This document shows positions 1 to 9,500 of a DNA stretch of 42,549 nt, piece after piece. The position numbers and the translations under genes are program-made. Below the pieces are notes generated by a model. That model searched no databases, was not told where the DNA came from, and saw nothing but the letters and a program-made list of their open reading frames with translations. Location of the stretch: assembly GCA_004211695.1 (NCBI GenBank), contig SEEV01000071.1, forward strand, positions 1 through 42,549, written 5' to 3'. The number at the start of each line of letters is the position of its first letter. The stretch's first letter is position 1. The stretch is from Rhodococcus sp. (in: high G+C Gram-positive bacteria). Its GTDB lineage: Bacteria; Actinomycetota; Actinomycetes; Mycobacteriales; Mycobacteriaceae.

Positions 1-1246
1 CACCCACACCACCCCGCACCGGCACCAACACCCCCCGCTCCACCACACCCAACAAATCCACCCCCACCAACGGAACATCGGGCGCCCCGACCACGGCGGC
101 GAGAACTCGCGCGAAGCGCTGCGCGTCACCCGGCCCCTGCAGGTCGACGGCCCACGTGCCGTCTCGCTCGTCGACGGCGACCGATACTGTGACACCAAAA
201 GCGTCGTCACCGTGGGCGTCCCACTGCTCCACCACGGCGACGGCACCCTCGCCGAGCCTCTCGACGCCGAGCGGTTCCCGGATCCCGCCCGCCACCGACC
301 ACAGGTCCGCCGGACCGCTGTCGGACGCGGCGAGGAACCGGTGTCTCCGGGACCGCCGAAGTTGCAGTCCGATCTGCCGCGTCAGTGCGTCGAACGTGAG
401 TTGCGGTGTGAGCGAACACCTGACGGGTGTCGTCGTCCCATGGTCCCGGTGTCCGAGCACCACGTCGTCGACGTCGGTGAGGCTCTGCCAGTACACCGCG
501 AGCGCGGCGAGCAGGACCGCGGCCGCGCCGCCGCCGCTGCGGCGCGCGAGCCGCAGGAGTCGCCCGTCGGCGGGAACGGTCACCCGGCGCGTGTTCTCCC
601 CCGCTGCGACCGGACCGGCCGGCGCCTGCCGGTCCGGTGCCCCGGCGAGCAGGTGTTCCCAGTAGCGCCGGTCTTCGGGCCACGCATCGCTTTCACGGTA
701 GCGCGCGTCGGAGGTCAGTGGGACGGTGGGCGTCACGAACGGCCAGGACGCCGGCGGTGCGCCGGTGTCCTCCGGCTCGTAGGTCTCGGCGATGCGACGG
801 ACGATCGCCGTCATACCCGGCTCGTCGTTGACCAGTCGGTGACAGCGCTGGAACCAGCCGTAGCGGCCGTGCGGCAGGCGGAACAGCACGTGCATGTAGA
901 GCGGCCCGGTGGTGACGTCCATCGGACGCGCCAGTTCGCCGTCGATCCACGCCCGCACGAAGTGCTGGGGATTGTCGGTCTCCGTGGCGTCGACGACGTC
1001 GGGGCCGGCCGGCGCGGCTCCGGCGATCTGCCCCGGCTCCGGGCCGTCGAGAACGAAAGTGGTGTGCAGGCATCCGCATTCGGCCAGCGTCTGCCGCAGT
1101 GCCTGGCAGAGTCGATCTTCGTCGAGCGGTCCGTCGAGTTCGAGATACTGGGAAACCGTGGCGTCCGGGCCGGTGCGGAGCGTTGCGAGCTGATCGTAGG
1201 TGAGCGGCAGCACCTCACCGGTCGTCGGCACCTCACCGGTAGTCAT
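1..1246 (-). CDS. Non-ribosomal peptide synthetase, N-terminal part (condensation domain, runs off left edge)
   Basis: The first 415 or so residues of an NRPS; the reading frame is still open at base 1. They form one condensation domain of the EntF type, the kind that usually accepts an acyl group from a carrier protein in trans, and end in the usual linker before an adenylation domain (VLVPVRGG near the edge). The HHxxxDG motif reads CHRLVND (residues 135-141): the second, catalytic His is kept (H136) but the first His, the Asp and the Gly are changed, so condensation activity is doubtful. The ATG at 1246 lies 14 bases inside the end of the upstream dehydrogenase gene, which suggests translational coupling. 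The final 25 codons before the edge use almost no C, unlike the rest of the gene. Family call is firm; product and module number are unknown. Confidence 0.88.
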   Translation of the reverse strand, partial: MTTGEVPTTGEVLPLTYDQLATLRTGPDATVSQYLELDGPLDEDRLCQALRQTLAECGCLHTTFVLDGPEPGQIAGAAPAGPDVVDATETDNPQHFVRAWIDGELARPMDVTTGPLYMHVLFRLPHGRYGWFQRCHRLVNDEPGMTAIVRRIAETYEPEDTGAPPASWPFVTPTVPLTSDARYRESDAWPEDRRYWEHLLAGAPDRQAPAGPVAAGENTRRVTVPADGRLLRLARRSGGGAAAVLLAALAVYWQSLTDVDDVVLGHRDHGTTTPVRCSLTPQLTFDALTRQIGLQLRRSRRHRFLAASDSGPADLWSVAGGIREPLGVERLGEGAVAVVEQWDAHGDDAFGVTVSVAVDERDGTWAVDLQGPGDAQRFARVLAAVVGAPDVPLVGVDLLGVVERGVLVPVRGGVG

Positions 1247-2075
1247 GGAAGCCTTGTCCGGTCTTACGCCCGAGGTGACCGGCCTCGACGAGGGCGACGA
1301 GCGACGCGGGTGGGCGGTAGTGATCGTCACCGGTCAGTTCGCGCAGCGCGGTCATGGTGTCGTGGACATTGTCCAGACCGATCAGGTCGGCCGTTCGCAG
1401 CGGCCCCATCGGATGGCCGAGGCAGCCTTCGAACAGTGCATCGGTGGTCTCCGCGTCGGCGACTCCGTCGTCGAGTGCGGCCGCCGCCTCGGCGATACAC
1501 AGCATGAGGACCCGGTTCAGCACGAAGCCGGGTCCGTCGCCGACGACGATGCCGGTCTTGTTCAGCGACCCGAGCAAAGCCAGCGCACGGTCCAGCGTGT
1601 GCGGCGACGTCCTGGGCCCTCGCACCACCTCGACCGTGTCCTTGAGCGGTGCGGGGTTCATGAAGTGCAGCCCGACAACCTGTTCCGGCCGGGTGGTGCT
1701 CGCCGCGATCCGGTCGACGGGGATGCCCGACGTGCAGGTCGCGAGAATCGTCTCGGGCCCGCAGAGCCGGTCGAGGTCGGCGAAGAGCTTCTCCTTGAGG
1801 TCGATTCGTTCGGGGACGCATTCGACGACGAAAGCGGTGTCGCGCAGATCGGCTATCTCCCCCGTCCACCGGACCCGCGCGGTCACCTCGGCGGGTTTCG
1901 GACCTCCCGCCCGCCCGAGCAGGATCGCCAGGCGCAGCGAGTCGCGCATCCGCGCGCGGGCCCTGTCGACGGCCTGCGGGTCGGGATCGACGACGGTCAC
2001 GTCATGACCGGCCTGTGCGAGGCATTCGGCCACCCCGGCGCCCATGGTTCCCGCCCCCACAACACCGACTCTCAT
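1233..2075 (-). CDS. 3-hydroxyacyl-CoA dehydrogenase family protein, FkbK-like (hydroxymalonyl-ACP pathway)
   Basis: A complete 280-residue NAD-dependent dehydrogenase. It begins with a Rossmann fold (GAGTMG, residues 7-12), carries the family's HFMNP motif with the catalytic His, and has the C-terminal helical domain (FVLNRVL, then TGQGFHDY at the end). The length is typical of 3-hydroxybutyryl-CoA dehydrogenases. In methoxymalonyl- and hydroxymalonyl-ACP pathways the homologue (FkbK, ZmaG) oxidises glyceryl-ACP to the semialdehyde. That role is inferred here from FkbH-, FkbI- and FkbJ-like genes in the same convoy, although they lie 15-18 kb upstream. The ATG at 2075 has a GAGAGG ribosome site 8 bases before it; the gene starts 13 bases after the PKS stop and overlaps the following NRPS start. 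A stand-alone fatty-acid role is possible but unlikely in this position. Confidence 0.85.
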   Translation of the reverse strand: MRVGVVGAGTMGAGVAECLAQAGHDVTVVDPDPQAVDRARARMRDSLRLAILLGRAGGPKPAEVTARVRWTGEIADLRDTAFVVECVPERIDLKEKLFADLDRLCGPETILATCTSGIPVDRIAASTTRPEQVVGLHFMNPAPLKDTVEVVRGPRTSPHTLDRALALLGSLNKTGIVVGDGPGFVLNRVLMLCIAEAAAALDDGVADAETTDALFEGCLGHPMGPLRTADLIGLDNVHDTMTALRELTGDDHYRPPASLVALVEAGHLGRKTGQGFHDYR

Positions 2076-2088
2076 CGCACTGCCTCTC

Positions 2089-5000
2089 TCATTGCACTGC
2101 CTCCGAGGAGAATCCGGTGTCGTCCTGATGGACGTATTCCATCGCCACCTCCTGGGCGGGCAGGTCGGGACGAGCCGCGAGTGCCATCAGCAACCGGCGG
2201 AGATCTGCGAGCATCGCGGCGGCGGTGCCGCGGTCGAAGAGGTCGGTGGCGTAGTCGAGTTCGAGGGTGAGTGCTGTGGGGCCGCGCGTCCACGACAGCC
2301 CGAGTTCGACGGGCGACGGGCCGGCCGGCTCGGCGGCACCGTCGCGTACCCCGGTGCAGCGCACCGGGAAGGGCGGTGCTGCCGGGTCGACGGCGGCTGT
2401 CTCCGCGGACAACTCCCGGCGGACGGCCGCCACGAGGTCCGGGAAGGTGGGGTCATCGGATATGTCCACGGCCACGAGGCGTGACGGCGCGCCGGGTGCC
2501 GGGACGGTGTCGACCGCCACCTCGTCCTGCGCGGTGTACCAGGCGAGGAGCGTGAGCCACGCGGCGAGCAGTTCCGGGAGGCCCGGCGTCCCGTCGAACG
2601 CGGCTGTCACCCGTGCCGTCGAGTAGGTCGGTGCCGGGTCTTGGGTGTGCCGCGGCCGGTCGGCGGGGACGTACGGCGGCGCCACGGTACGGGCCGCCGT
2701 GACGGCGGCTGCGTCGGTGAGGAACACGCCGATCTGCTGTGTGCGAGGGGAATCCGCTATTCCTTGGAGGATGTGGACGTACTCGGCGCACAGCGCGGCC
2801 GCGGTCTGCTCGGTGAACAGTTCCGTACTGAACTCGAGCCCCGCGGCCATGTCGACCTCGCCGCCCCGTTCGGTGGTGACGAGGGTGAGATCGAATTTGG
2901 CCGTGCCGGACGGCACCCCGCCGAACGCGATGGCCGCGGGATCCTCCTGATCGAACAGCGTCTCGGTGAGTCCCTGCTGCGATTGCAGCGCCGGCAGTTC
3001 CTGGTGGACGTGACAGACGTCGAACAGGGGTGTCCGGCTCAGGTCGCGGTCGCCGGTGAGCGCGGTGACGACGCGGTCGAACGGGATCTCCTGGTGTTCG
3101 AGGGCGCCCAGCACGACATCCCGTACGCGGGCGCACAGTTCGGTGATGCTCGGCTCCCCGGACAGGTCGGCGCGCAGGGCCACGGTGCTGTTGAAGTACC
3201 CGATCATGCCGGCGAGTTCGGACCGGTTGCGTCCGGTCGTCGGTGTTCCGACCACCAGGTCGCGCTGGTTGCTCCGGCTCGCCATGAGGAGGTAGAACGC
3301 GGAGAGCAGCACCACGAACAGCGACACCGACTCCCGCCGCGCCACCGCCCGCAGGCTCGTCGTCAGTTCCTCCGAGATCGTGAACGTGTGGAACGCGCCG
3401 GTGAAGTTCTTCCGCTCCGGCCGCGGGAAGTCCGTGGGCAGCCGCAGCAGCGGTACGTCGTCCAGAACCCTGCGCCAGTACTCCAGTTCGGGGTCGAGGG
3501 TGGCGCTCGCGATCAGCTCCCGCTGCCACAGTGCGTAGTCCCAGTACTGGACGGGTAGCGGCGCGAGGTCGGCGGGACGCCCGGCCCGGCGTGCCGCGTA
3601 CAGGGCGGGCAATTCCTGCTCGAAGATCCGAGGGGAACCCCCGTCGTTGACGGAGTGGTGGGTGGTGACCTGCAGGACGTGCTCGTCGGGGCCGATCTTG
3701 ACGAGCAGCGCGCGGACGAGCGGGTCGGTGGCCAGCTCGAACGGCGCGATGGCCGCCTCGTGCACGAGGGCCCGTGCCGCGGTCACCGGATCCGGTTCGC
3801 CCGACACGTCGGCGGTCCGGAAGAAGTCGCCGAGGGATTCCCGGATCCGGAGTTCCGGCTCCCCGTCGACGTCGACGTAGTTGGACAGCAGTACCCGGTG
3901 CCGGGCGGCGAGGTCGTCCCACATTCCCCGCACCGCGGACTCGTCGATCGGCCCGTGCAATTCGCTGACCATCGGCAGGTTGTAGATGGTCGTCGCCGCG
4001 TCGAGTTGGTGGTGGAACCACATGCGTGCCTGCCCGAACGACAGCACGTACTGCCCGCGCGGGGTGATCGGCGGCAGTCCGCCCGTCGCGGATGTGCCGT
4101 CGTCGAGGAGTGCAGCGAAATCGGCGACCCTGGGTCGCTCGTAGAGGTCGATCAGTTTGGGCCGCATCCCGTACTGCTCGGCCACCCGGTCGACGAGTTG
4201 CATGGCGATCAGCGAGTTTCCGCCGAGGTCGAAGTAGTCGTCTTCGGCGCCGACGTCGCTCTCCGTGTGGAGCAGTTCCCGCAGAGTCGTCTGCAACCAG
4301 TCGAGGCTGTCTTCCGGGGCCGCCGCGGTCGATGCCGGGTTCGGTGCGGGCGAGAGAACGTCCGGGGCGTCGTCCCATTCGGGTCGGTCCGGGAGATCGA
4401 ACCAGCAGCGCGAGCCGCCCATCGGGTGGCCGGGCAGTCGGACCCGCCAGGCGGTGTCGTCGGCGAGGTCGACGGCCGCCCAGTCGAGGTCGATTCCGCG
4501 CTCGTACAGCCCTGCCAGGAGGTGGATGACGGCCCCGGACGTGTCCGGTGCCCGGACTATCTCGGCGTCCGGCCGGTCGCCGAGTGCGTCGGCGAGCAAC
4601 GTGCCGAGACGTCCCTGCGGGCTCGGTTCCACGAAGACGACGGGTCCGTCCGAGAGCATGCCCTTCGCGACCGCGACGAGCCGGTCCGTGTCGATCGAAG
4701 GGTCCGCGGCCGCGGCGGCGATGTCGGCGGCACCGACCGCCGACAGGGTGTCGCGCAGATACCGGGCCGCGTAGCGGGACACTCCACCGCTGAGGACGGC
4801 GTCGACGGTGACGCCTGCGGCGCACAGTTCCCGGTGGACGGCGATCTGCCCGGCGAGGAGATCCGCCTCGTCGCCGGTGGCGGGGAGCTCCGGCGGGAGG
4901 GCGCGGTCACGCAGTCCGGCGGGCATCCGATCGGGCGACAGCAGGAGAGCCACGGCGGGTGCGCGCCGAGTCGGGTGAGCGGATTGCCCACCGCGGGCGT

Positions 5001-6519
5001 CGAGTTCGGCGGCGCGCCCGCGGAGCGCGTCCGACAGCTCGGCGATGGTGCGCGCCTCCACCGCCACCCGGTGGTCGTGATGCGGGCGGCCGCGGTTGAG
5101 GGTGAACGCGACGTCGTCGAGGTCGAACCCGCGCACGGCGGTCGCGAGTTCGGCACACAGGACGGCCAGCGCGCCCGCGCTCTTCGCCGACACCCCGACG
5201 AGTCGCGGTGCGCCGTCGGCTCCCGATCGGGACACCGGGGCGCGCTGCGGCGACTGCTCCACCACGCAGTGCGCGTTGATTCCGCCGAGGCTGAACGAAC
5301 TCACCCCGGCCCGCCGTGGACCGTTCTCGTCGCTCCACCTCCGGGCTCCGGTGAGCACCTCGATCCCGGTGCGGCCGAGGTCGACACCGCCGGTGGGGCG
5401 ATCGAAGTGCAGTGACGGGTACAGCTCGCCGTGCTCCACCCCGAGGATCGCCTTCACGAGGCCGGACACCCCGGCGGCGTGGTCGAGGTGACCGATGTTC
5501 GTCTTCACCGACCCGATGGGCAGGATGCCGGGACGATCCTGGAACGCTGCCGCGATCCCTTCGAGTTCGACCGCGTCGCCGAGCGGGGTTCCGGATCCGT
5601 GGGCCTCGAGGTATCCGGCGTCGCTCGGGGCGAGCCCCGCGTTCCGCCAGGCCCGGGAGATGACGGCCACCTGCGCCCGGGCGCTCGGGGAGCTGATGGT
5701 TGCGGACGAGTGACCACTGGACACCGTTGCGGTGCTGCGGATCACGGCATGGACGGGGACGCGGTCGGCGCGTGCACGGGCCATCGTCGTGAGGAGAAGC
5801 GCCGCGCCGCCCTCGCCGACCGCCGTGCCGTCCGCGCTCGCGTCGAACGCCCGGCAGCGTCCACCGGGTGACATCAGTTCGGCGGATCCCTCCGCCATGT
5901 CGGCGCGGATTCCGTTCACGCGCAGACTGACACCGCCCGCCAGGGCGAAGTCGGCGTCGCCGGACCGCAGTTCCCGGCAGGCGTGGTGGACCGCGATCAG
6001 CGACCCGTTGCATCCCGAATCGACGGCATAGCAGGGCCCCGTGAGCCCGAGGTGGTACGCGATCCGCGCCGGGACGGCGAACGGGACGTTGCCCAGTGTG
6101 CTGAGCACACCCGGTTCCGCCCACATCGCAGGATATGTCGAGGTGGCCCCGCTGAACACCACCGCGGTCGCGCTGTCACGGAAGTCTGCAACCGAGTAGC
6201 CGGCGTCCTCGACCGCCTGATGGGCGAGGACGAGGGCGAGCCGCTGCTGCGGGTCGATCAGCGACGCTTCGCGTTTCGACAGGGTGAAGTAGGAGTAGTC
6301 GAATGTGGCGATGTCCTCGACGAATCCCATCGCGTGGTAGTGCGACGGTGGGCCCAGCCCGGTCGCCTTCGCCCGGGACCGCGACAGTGGGCGCACCGAA
6401 TCCCGACCGGCGGCGAGGTTGGCGCGGAACTCCGCGAGGTTCGCGGCCTCGGGGTAGCGCGCGGCGATGCCGATCACGGCGATGGCGTCGTCGTCCGGTG
6501 TCGGTTGTCGCACCGTCAC
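2089..6519 (-). CDS. Hybrid PKS/NRPS protein: KS - degenerate AT - carrier - C - half C
   Basis: A 1476-residue protein. The ketosynthase (about 10-425) has the full Cys-His-His triad: C170 in DSGCNGS, H307 in EAHGSG and H344 in NIGHLDHAAG. Residues 445-700 align with an acyltransferase but lack its nucleophile (see separate entry). A carrier domain (740-815) has LGGNS with phosphopantetheine Ser769. A condensation domain (825-1260) has intact HHSVNDG at 954-960, followed by a second, C-lobe-only condensation fragment (1300-1455). The GTG start at 6519 follows a GGGAGGAGG ribosome site and lies 21 bases after the big NRPS. The KS would extend a peptidyl or acyl chain with an extender supplied in trans, plausibly hydroxymalonyl-ACP (inference). 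No KR, DH or TE is present. Confidence 0.92.
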   Translation of the reverse strand: MTVRQPTPDDDAIAVIGIAARYPEAANLAEFRANLAAGRDSVRPLSRSRAKATGLGPPSHYHAMGFVEDIATFDYSYFTLSKREASLIDPQQRLALVLAHQAVEDAGYSVADFRDSATAVVFSGATSTYPAMWAEPGVLSTLGNVPFAVPARIAYHLGLTGPCYAVDSGCNGSLIAVHHACRELRSGDADFALAGGVSLRVNGIRADMAEGSAELMSPGGRCRAFDASADGTAVGEGGAALLLTTMARARADRVPVHAVIRSTATVSSGHSSATISSPSARAQVAVISRAWRNAGLAPSDAGYLEAHGSGTPLGDAVELEGIAAAFQDRPGILPIGSVKTNIGHLDHAAGVSGLVKAILGVEHGELYPSLHFDRPTGGVDLGRTGIEVLTGARRWSDENGPRRAGVSSFSLGGINAHCVVEQSPQRAPVSRSGADGAPRLVGVSAKSAGALAVLCAELATAVRGFDLDDVAFTLNRGRPHHDHRVAVEARTIAELSDALRGRAAELDARGGQSAHPTRRAPAVALLLSPDRMPAGLRDRALPPELPATGDEADLLAGQIAVHRELCAAGVTVDAVLSGGVSRYAARYLRDTLSAVGAADIAAAAADPSIDTDRLVAVAKGMLSDGPVVFVEPSPQGRLGTLLADALGDRPDAEIVRAPDTSGAVIHLLAGLYERGIDLDWAAVDLADDTAWRVRLPGHPMGGSRCWFDLPDRPEWDDAPDVLSPAPNPASTAAAPEDSLDWLQTTLRELLHTESDVGAEDDYFDLGGNSLIAMQLVDRVAEQYGMRPKLIDLYERPRVADFAALLDDGTSATGGLPPITPRGQYVLSFGQARMWFHHQLDAATTIYNLPMVSELHGPIDESAVRGMWDDLAARHRVLLSNYVDVDGEPELRIRESLGDFFRTADVSGEPDPVTAARALVHEAAIAPFELATDPLVRALLVKIGPDEHVLQVTTHHSVNDGGSPRIFEQELPALYAARRAGRPADLAPLPVQYWDYALWQRELIASATLDPELEYWRRVLDDVPLLRLPTDFPRPERKNFTGAFHTFTISEELTTSLRAVARRESVSLFVVLLSAFYLLMASRSNQRDLVVGTPTTGRNRSELAGMIGYFNSTVALRADLSGEPSITELCARVRDVVLGALEHQEIPFDRVVTALTGDRDLSRTPLFDVCHVHQELPALQSQQGLTETLFDQEDPAAIAFGGVPSGTAKFDLTLVTTERGGEVDMAAGLEFSTELFTEQTAAALCAEYVHILQGIADSPRTQQIGVFLTDAAAVTAARTVAPPYVPADRPRHTQDPAPTYSTARVTAAFDGTPGLPELLAAWLTLLAWYTAQDEVAVDTVPAPGAPSRLVAVDISDDPTFPDLVAAVRRELSAETAAVDPAAPPFPVRCTGVRDGAAEPAGPSPVELGLSWTRGPTALTLELDYATDLFDRGTAAAMLADLRRLLMALAARPDLPAQEVAMEYVHQDDTGFSSEAVQ
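2155..2622 (-). other. C-lobe-only condensation fragment at the C-terminus of the PKS protein
   Basis: Residues about 1300-1455 repeat the second half of a condensation domain: LLAAWLTLLAWYT, a shortened DLVAAVRREL segment, and the closing LELDYATDLFD motif that ends the C domains in this cluster. The N-lobe with HHxxxDG is absent, so this copy cannot be catalytic. A similar half domain occurs in the large NRPS. Confidence 0.6.
4420..5187 (-). other. Acyltransferase-domain remnant within the PKS protein
   Basis: Residues about 445-700 of the PKS protein keep landmarks of a KS-linked AT: the linker after the KS, a segment resembling the nucleophile elbow (VDAVLSGGVSRYAA) and the post-AT linker (RLPGHPMGGSRCWF). 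Where ATs have GHSxGE, this reads SGGVSR, so the catalytic Ser is Gly579, and the segment around the second catalytic His is not recognisable. The remnant is also shorter than a full AT plus linkers. It is probably a structural docking piece and the module must be served by an AT elsewhere. Alignment was by eye. Confidence 0.7.
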
Positions 6520-6540
6520 TGTTGCCTCCTCCCTGCTGGG

Positions 6541-9500
6541 TCAGAACTCGTAGGTGGCGGGCGTGGATGCGTCGCCCGTCCGGGTGGGATTCGAGATCGC
6601 CTCGGCTTGCGCTGCCACGGTGACGAGGTCGAACAGCTGGCCGACCCGCAGTGTCCCGGGCCACCGCTGCTCGAGGCGGCGCTGCAGTTCCACGACGCGG
6701 TGCGAGTTGCCGCCGACGTCGAAGAACCCGTCTTCCGGGCCGAAGTCGTCGTGTCCCAGCACCGCAGCCCAGGCCTCTGCCACCGACCGCTCCAGCGCGG
6801 TCCACCGTTGCCGCGAACCTCCGCCCGCAGGTTCGGTGTCGGCGACGAGTGCGCGCAGGGCGTCCTCGTCCACCGCGCCGTCGGCCGATCGCGGGACGGC
6901 GCCGAGTGCGACGAACCGTGCGGGCACGAGCCGGGCGTCGAGTCGCTCGGCGCTGAACTCCCGCAGGTCTTCCGCAGTCGGAAGCACCGCCGCAGCGGCC
7001 GCCGGGACCCAGAAGGCGGTGACCCCGGTCGTGGTCGTGAGCACGACCGCCTCGCGGACCGCGGGGTGGCGTGCCACGACTTCCGCGACCGACCGCGCCG
7101 GTGTGCCGGGTGCGGTGACGTTCACCAACTGCCCGGACCGGTTCCACCGGGCGAACCCGCCGGTCCGGACCATCCGTGTGCCGGGGGCACCGAAGGGGTT
7201 CGCGACGAACGTGGTGGCCGCCGCCCGCGCCGAGGTGTGGGGCTCCCGCGTGTCGGCGACGTACACCGCACCGGTCACGCCTTCGGAGGCCATCCGCAGC
7301 CGCGGGTCGAGGACGACAGTGTCCGCCGCCGCGCTCCATTCGCGGAGCCGGGTCCGCTCGTCCGGGGCGAGCACGTCGATGTCGCCGACGGCTCCGTGCG
7401 GATCGGTGACGACCGCGGCGAGGATCCTGGTGAACCGATCGGCGAGCGCCTCGACCGTCGCCGCATCGAAAAGATCCGTGGAATAGGTGAATCCGGCCGT
7501 CATCCCCTCCGGCGTTCCGGACTCGTCGTACCGCTCGCGCACCGTCAGCTGCAGGTCGAACAGGGACACTTCGACGTCGGGTTCGAGCACTTCGGCGTGC
7601 AGATGCGGGAGGGCGAGATCGGGATGCTCGGTGTTCCGGAATTCGAGCAGCACCTGGAACAGCGGTGAATATGACTGGGCGCGAGGGGGGTTCAGCGCCT
7701 CCACCACCCGCTCGAACGGGACGTCGGCGTGTGCGTAGGCCGCGAGGTCGGTGTCGCGGACCTGCTCGAGGAGTTCCTCGGCGGTCCCCGACACCCGGGT
7801 CCGGAGCACGAGGGTGTTGACGAACATCCCCACCACGTCGTCGAGGACGGCGTCGCCGCGGCCCGCCACCGGTGACCCGATCACCACGTCGCCGGAACCG
7901 CCCGACCGGGACAGCAGTACGGCCAGCGCCGTGTGCACGACCATGAACACGGTGCACCGCCGGGTCCTCGCCAGCGCCACCACGTCCCGGTGCAGGTCGG
8001 CGCCGATGGAGAACTCCACCCGGTCGCCGGAGGGGGAACGACGCGGCGGGCGCTCACGGTCCGCAGGCAGCTCGGTCACGGCCGGTGCACCGGCGAGGGT
8101 GGAACGCCAGTAGTCGAGTTGCCGCGAGAGCAGCGACTCGGGGTCGTCCTCCGAGCCGAGAAGGTCCCGCTGCCACAGTGTGTAGTCGACGTACTGCACC
8201 GGCAGCGGCTCCCATCCCGGCGCGCGACCCTCGGATCGGGCCGGGTAGGCCGTCATCACGTCCCGGGCGAGCGGAACCATCGAGAACCCGTCCGCCGCGA
8301 TGTGGTGCACCACGACGACGAGGACGTGTTCCCGCTCGCGGAGTGCGAACAGCCGGGCCCGCATCGGCACCTCGGCGGCGATGTCGAATCCCGTCGTCAC
8401 GAGGTCCGAGATCTGGTCGCGAACGGGCGCGTCGTCCGTCGACACGGTGAGTTGCGCGACGTGACCCGCGCCGACGACGACCTGGGTGGGCTCCGCGTCT
8501 CCGTACGGGTATCGGGTGCGGAGCGATTCGTGCCGGTCCACCACGTCGCCGAGGGCGGCGGTCAGTGCGTCGACGTCCAGTTCGCCCGACAGCCGGACGA
8601 TCATCGCCACGTTGTAGGCGGGCGAGGACGGGTCGAATTGATTGAGAAGCCACATCCGGCGTTGTGCCCACGACAGGGGGACCGGGTCCGGGCGCCGCGA
8701 CGCGACCGCCGCGGGCCGGGCCTCCCCGCCCGCGGCCTCGCGCGCGATCCGCGCTGCCAGGGCCCGCACGGTCGGGGACTCGAAGATCTCGCGGACACCG
8801 ACGTCCGCGCCGAGAGCGGTCCCCAACCGCGCGACCACCTGCGTCGCGGTCAGGGAGTTGCCGCCGGACGCGAAGAAGTCGTCGTCGGCACCGACCGCAC
8901 CGATCCCGAGGACCTCGGAGAACACCTCCGCCACTGCCGATTCGAACGGTGTCTCGGGTGGGCGGAAGACGCGGGGCGCGAATTCCGGCTCCGGCAGCGC
9001 ATGCCGGTCGACCTTGCCGTTGGCGCCGAGCGGGAGGTGTTCGAGGACTGTCACGGACGCCGGCACCATGAACGGGGCCAGCACCGACGCGGCGAACCCC
9101 AGCACCTCGGCGGTGTCGAGGTGCGCACCCTCCTCCTCCGTGACGTATCCGGCGAGGACCGCCTCGGCGGCAGGTGTCCGGCGGACCACGACCACGGCCT
9201 GCGCGACCCCGGGGCAGCCGGTGAGCGCGGCCTCGACCTCCCCCGGCTCCACCCGCTGACCACGCAGTTTCACCTGGAAATCGTTGCGGCCCAGATACTC
9301 CAATCGCCCGTCGCGCGTCCACCGCATGAGATCGCCGGTGCGGTACATGCGCGACCCGGCCTGATCGAACGGGTTCGCGACGAACGAGGCGGCGGTCGAC
9401 CCGGCCCGCCGGTGGTAGCCGCGCGCCAGACCGTCACCCAGCACGTACAGCTCACCCACCACACCGACCGGAACGGGGCGCAGCCACTCGTCGAGGACGA

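Noticed and set aside
212..1507. Plus-strand open frame of 431 codons at the left end
   Set aside because: Opposite the C domain and dehydrogenase, both of which have conserved motifs on the minus strand.
3655..5415. Long plus-strand open frame (586 codons) opposite the PKS gene
   Set aside because: Translation is Arg/Gly/Val-rich with no recognisable domain, and the minus strand here has clear KS, carrier and C-domain motifs. Long antisense frames are normal in DNA this GC-rich.
6850..7281. Frameshift as the cause of the incomplete third A domain
   Set aside because: The frame runs from C3 through the remnant to PCP3 without a break, and no A-domain motifs appear in the other frames here, so an in-frame deletion is the better reading.
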